From NCBI RefSeq assembly GCF_963576545.1, contig NW_026870478.1, positions 1 to 64,000 on the forward strand: a stretch of DNA of 64,000 nucleotides. Reading direction: 5' to 3'. Numbering within the stretch: the first letter of the stretch is position 1; every line of letters starts with the position of its first letter. Below, in pieces: positions 61,750-64,000 of the stretch. Below the pieces are notes generated by a model, which saw nothing but the letters and a program-made list of their open reading frames with translations, was not told the DNA's origin and searched no databases. This DNA comes from Limanda limanda (taxonomy: Eukaryota; Chordata; Actinopteri; Pleuronectiformes; Pleuronectidae). Made by a program: the position numbers and the translations under genes.

Positions 61750-62890
61750 GCAAGTAGGCTCTACCCCCACTAAATGGGGTTGCGCGCATCGATCGGTACC
61801 ATCCTTGAGCTTCTCCGACTTTCGGAAGGGTTAGGGTTAGGGTTAGGGATGAAAGCACATAGGAGAAAGAGATATTCTTGAATAACTTTTTTTGTGAAGG
61901 TCGGAGAGACTTGCAAGTAGGCTCTACCCCCACTAAATGGGGTAGCGCGCATCGATCGGTACCATCTTTGAGCTTCTCCGACTTTCGGAAGGGTTAGGGT
62001 TAGGGTTAGGGATGAAAGCACATAGGAGAAAGAGATATTCTTGAATAACTTTTTTTGTGAAGGTCGGAGAGACTTGCAAGTAGGCTCTACCCCCACTAAA
62101 TGGGGTAGCGCGCATCGATCGGTACCATCCTTGAGCTTCTCCGACTTTCGGAAGGGTTAGGGTTAGGGTTAGGGATGAAAGCACATAGGAGAAAGACATA
62201 TTCTTGAATAACTTTTTTTGTGAAGGTCGGAGAGACTTGCAAGTAGGCTCTACCCCCACTAAATGGGGTAGCGCGCATCGATCGGTACCATCCTTGAGCT
62301 TCTCCGACTTTCGGAAGGGTTAGGGTTAGGGTTAGGGATGAAAGCACATAGGAGAAAGAGATATTCTTGAATAACTTTTTTTGTGAAGGTCGGAGAGACT
62401 TGCAAGTAGGCTCTACCCCCACTAAATGGGGTAGCGCGCATCGATCGGTACCATCCTTGAGCTTCTCCGACTTTCGGAAGGGTTAGGGTTAGGGTTAGGG
62501 ATGAAAGCACATAGGAGAAAGAGATATTCTTGAATAACTTTTTTTGTGAAGGTCGGAGAGACTTGCAAGTAGGCTCTACCCCCACTAAATGGGGTAGCGC
62601 GCATCGATCGGTACCATCCTTGAGCTTCTCCGACTTTCGGAAGGGTTAGGGTTAGGGTTAGGGATGAAAGCACATAGGAGAAAGAGATATTCTTGAATAA
62701 CTTTTTTTGTGAAGGTCGGAGAGACTTGCAAGTAGGCTTTACCCCCACTAAATGGGGTAGCGCGCATCGATCGGTACCATCCTTGAGCTTCTCCGACTTT
62801 CGGAAGGGTTAGGGTTAGGGTTAGGGATGAAAGCACATAGGAGAAAGAGATATTCTTGAATAACTTTTTTTGTGAAGGTCGGAGAGACTT
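61750..62890 (+). repeat. Longest uninterrupted run of A monomers (7 x 163 bp)
   Basis: Seven A units in a row, landmarks 61771, 61934, 62097, 62260, 62423, 62586 and 62749, exactly 163 bp apart. Elsewhere A runs are one to five units. The first is an A2, the second has ATCTTTGAG, the third ends with GACATATTC (62200 area) and the seventh begins GGCTTTACC. The last four match common A forms almost exactly, as expected for recent local amplification. Confidence 0.9.
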
Positions 62891-63852
62891 GGAAAGTGGT
62901 TGCATCTGGACTAATTTGGGTCCTGCGGATCGATTGGTACCATCCCCGAGCTTGTACGACCTTCGGAAGAGGTCGACCGACGAAATTCCCCCAAATCTGA
63001 GGAGATATTCTTGAATAACTTTTTTTGTGAAGGTCGGAGAGACTTGCAAGTAGGCTCTACCCCCACTAAATGGGGTTGCGCGCATCGATCGGTACCATCC
63101 TTGAGCTTCTCCGACTTTCGGAAGGGTTAGGGTTAGGGTTAGGGATGAAAGCACATAGGAGAAAGAGATATTCTTGAATAACTTTTTTTGTGAAGGTCGG
63201 AGAGACTTGCAAGTAGGCTCTACCCCCACTAAATGGGGTAGCGCGCATCGATCGGTACCATCCTTGAGCTTCTCCGACTTTCGGAAGGGTTAGGGTTAGG
63301 GTTAGGGATGAAAGCACATAGGAGAAAGAGATATTCTTGAATAACTTTTTTTGTGAAGGTCGGAGAGACTTGGAAAGTGGTTGCATCTGGACTAATTTGG
63401 GTCCTGCGGATCGATTGGTACCATCCCCGAGCTTGTACGACCTTCGGAAGAGGTCGACCGACGAAATTCCCCCAAATCTGAGGAGATATTCTTGAATAAC
63501 TTTTTTTGTGAAGGTCGGAGAGACTTGCAAGTAGGCTCTACCCCCACTAAATGGGGTTGCGCGCATCGATCGGTACCATCCTTGAGCTTCTCCGACTTTC
63601 GGAAGGGTTAGGGTTAGGGTTAGGGATGAAAGCACATAGGAGAAAGAGATATTCTTGAATAACTTTTTTTGTGAAGGTCGGAGAGACTTGCAAGTAGGCT
63701 CTACCCCCACTAAATGGGGTAGCGCGCATCGATCGGTACCATCCTTGAGCTTCTCCGACTTTCGGAAGGGTTAGGGTTAGGGTTAGGGATGAAAGCACAT
63801 AGGAGAAAGAGATATTCTTGAATAACTTTTTTTGTGAAGGTCGGAGAGACTT
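62891..63852 (+). repeat. Two B-A2-A trimers (2 x 481 bp)
   Basis: The pattern Bg, A2, A occurs at 62891-63371 and 63372-63852 with standard sequence. The trimer is the same size as the inserted unit in beta copy 4 and the trimers at 57.7-60.8 kb. Confidence 0.87.
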
Positions 63853-64000
63853 GGAAAGTGGTTGCATCTGGACTAATTTGGGTCCTGCGGATCGATTGGT
63901 ACCATCCCCGAGCTTGTACGACCTTCGGAAGAGGTCGACCGACGAAATTCCCCCAAATCTGAGGAGATATTCTTGAATAACTTTTTTTGTGAAGGTCGGA
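63853..64000 (+). repeat. Partial B monomer at the window end
   Basis: 148 of 155 bp of a Bg unit, cut inside the shared 42-bp block. The array continues beyond the window. Confidence 0.92.

Larger units (their letters stand above)
1..64000 (+). repeat. Two-monomer (A 163 bp / B 155 bp) satellite array with embedded TTAGGG tracts
   Basis: The whole window is head-to-tail satellite with no inversion and no foreign insert. Walking it by the landmark TAAATGGGG (A) or GACTAATTT (B), I count about 277 A and 122 B monomers. The arithmetic closes: from the A landmark at 10008 to that at 63711, 233 A intervals (14 of them short by 6 bp), 102 B intervals and one 2-bp deletion account for all 53,703 bp. 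No B-B neighbour was seen. Interspersed telomeric hexamers are known from subtelomeric satellites and from interstitial telomeric sequences in eukaryotes with TTAGGG telomeres. Placement near a telomere is inference, since no terminal telomere array is in view. No gene can be supported on either strand. Confidence 0.98.

Noticed and set aside
1..64000. CRISPR-like array (regular 42-bp repeat with intervening segments)
   Set aside because: The segments between the shared blocks are not unique spacers; they are copies of just two sequences, and the telomeric hexamers mark eukaryotic satellite.
1..64000. CENP-B box or other known centromere motif
   Set aside because: I searched by eye for a CENP-B-box-like match in both monomers and saw none; absence does not exclude a centromeric role.
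1..64000. Kinetoplastid minichromosome-type satellite (TTAGGG telomeres plus a monomer of roughly this size)
   Set aside because: The combination is suggestive, but nothing specific supports that lineage and no coding gene is available to test it.
1..64000. Whole array as an assembly artefact
   Set aside because: Distinct variant barcodes in ordered blocks and exact spacing over 54 kb argue for real sequence, although exact copy number still depends on the assembly.

Overview
The window is one uninterrupted block of eukaryotic tandem satellite DNA. I found no gene, RNA gene or mobile element in it. Two related monomers alternate from end to end, all in one orientation: A (163 bp, about 277 copies counted by eye) and B (155 bp, about 122 copies). 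Each A monomer carries a short block of vertebrate/fungal-type telomere repeat, GGG(TTAGGG)3. A has it, B does not. This points to a eukaryote with TTAGGG telomeres (many animals, fungi and some protists) and to a subtelomeric or telomere-derived heterochromatic array. The sequence does not allow a species call, and I do not recognise the satellite as a named family.

Monomer structure. Read from just after the shared GAGAGACTT, both monomers have a 78-bp first block (about 55 of 78 positions identical between A and B), a variable middle block (43 bp in A with the telomeric tract; 35 bp in B with a SalI-type GTCGAC palindrome), and a 42-bp block that is the same in A and B. The whole 8-bp length difference lies in the middle block. 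B never occurs twice in a row, while A occurs in runs of 1 to 7.

Higher-order layout. Diagnostic single-base variants show a nested hierarchy. Block 'alpha' (15 A + 5 B, 3,214 bp) lies at 381-3590, 3745-6463 (truncated), 9987-13200, 32415-35628 and 39944-43157. Block 'beta' (10 A + 5 B, 2,405 bp) occurs seven times between 16568 and 57583, including one copy short by exactly 799 bp and one longer by exactly 481 bp. A six-monomer linker (A-g, Bc, A, Bg, A2, A; 962 bp in most copies, 950 bp in one) precedes six of the seven beta copies. Alpha-linker-beta forms a composite that is itself tandemly duplicated with an offset of 7,529 bp (31937-38989 and 39466-47005). Smaller local duplications of 1,918, about 2,235, 1,924 and 481 bp are also visible.

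Quality. From about 9.2 kb to the end, spacing is exact apart from whole-hexamer TTAGGG losses and one 2-bp deletion. The first 9.2 kb carries about 30 single-base indels, mostly in homopolymers, which looks like poorly polished sequence near a contig edge. Long reverse-strand open frames (108, 214, 320, 426 codons) are explained by A+B being 318 bp, a multiple of three, and are not proposed as genes. Monomer names and subtypes (A-g, A2, Bc, Bg, alpha, beta) are mine.
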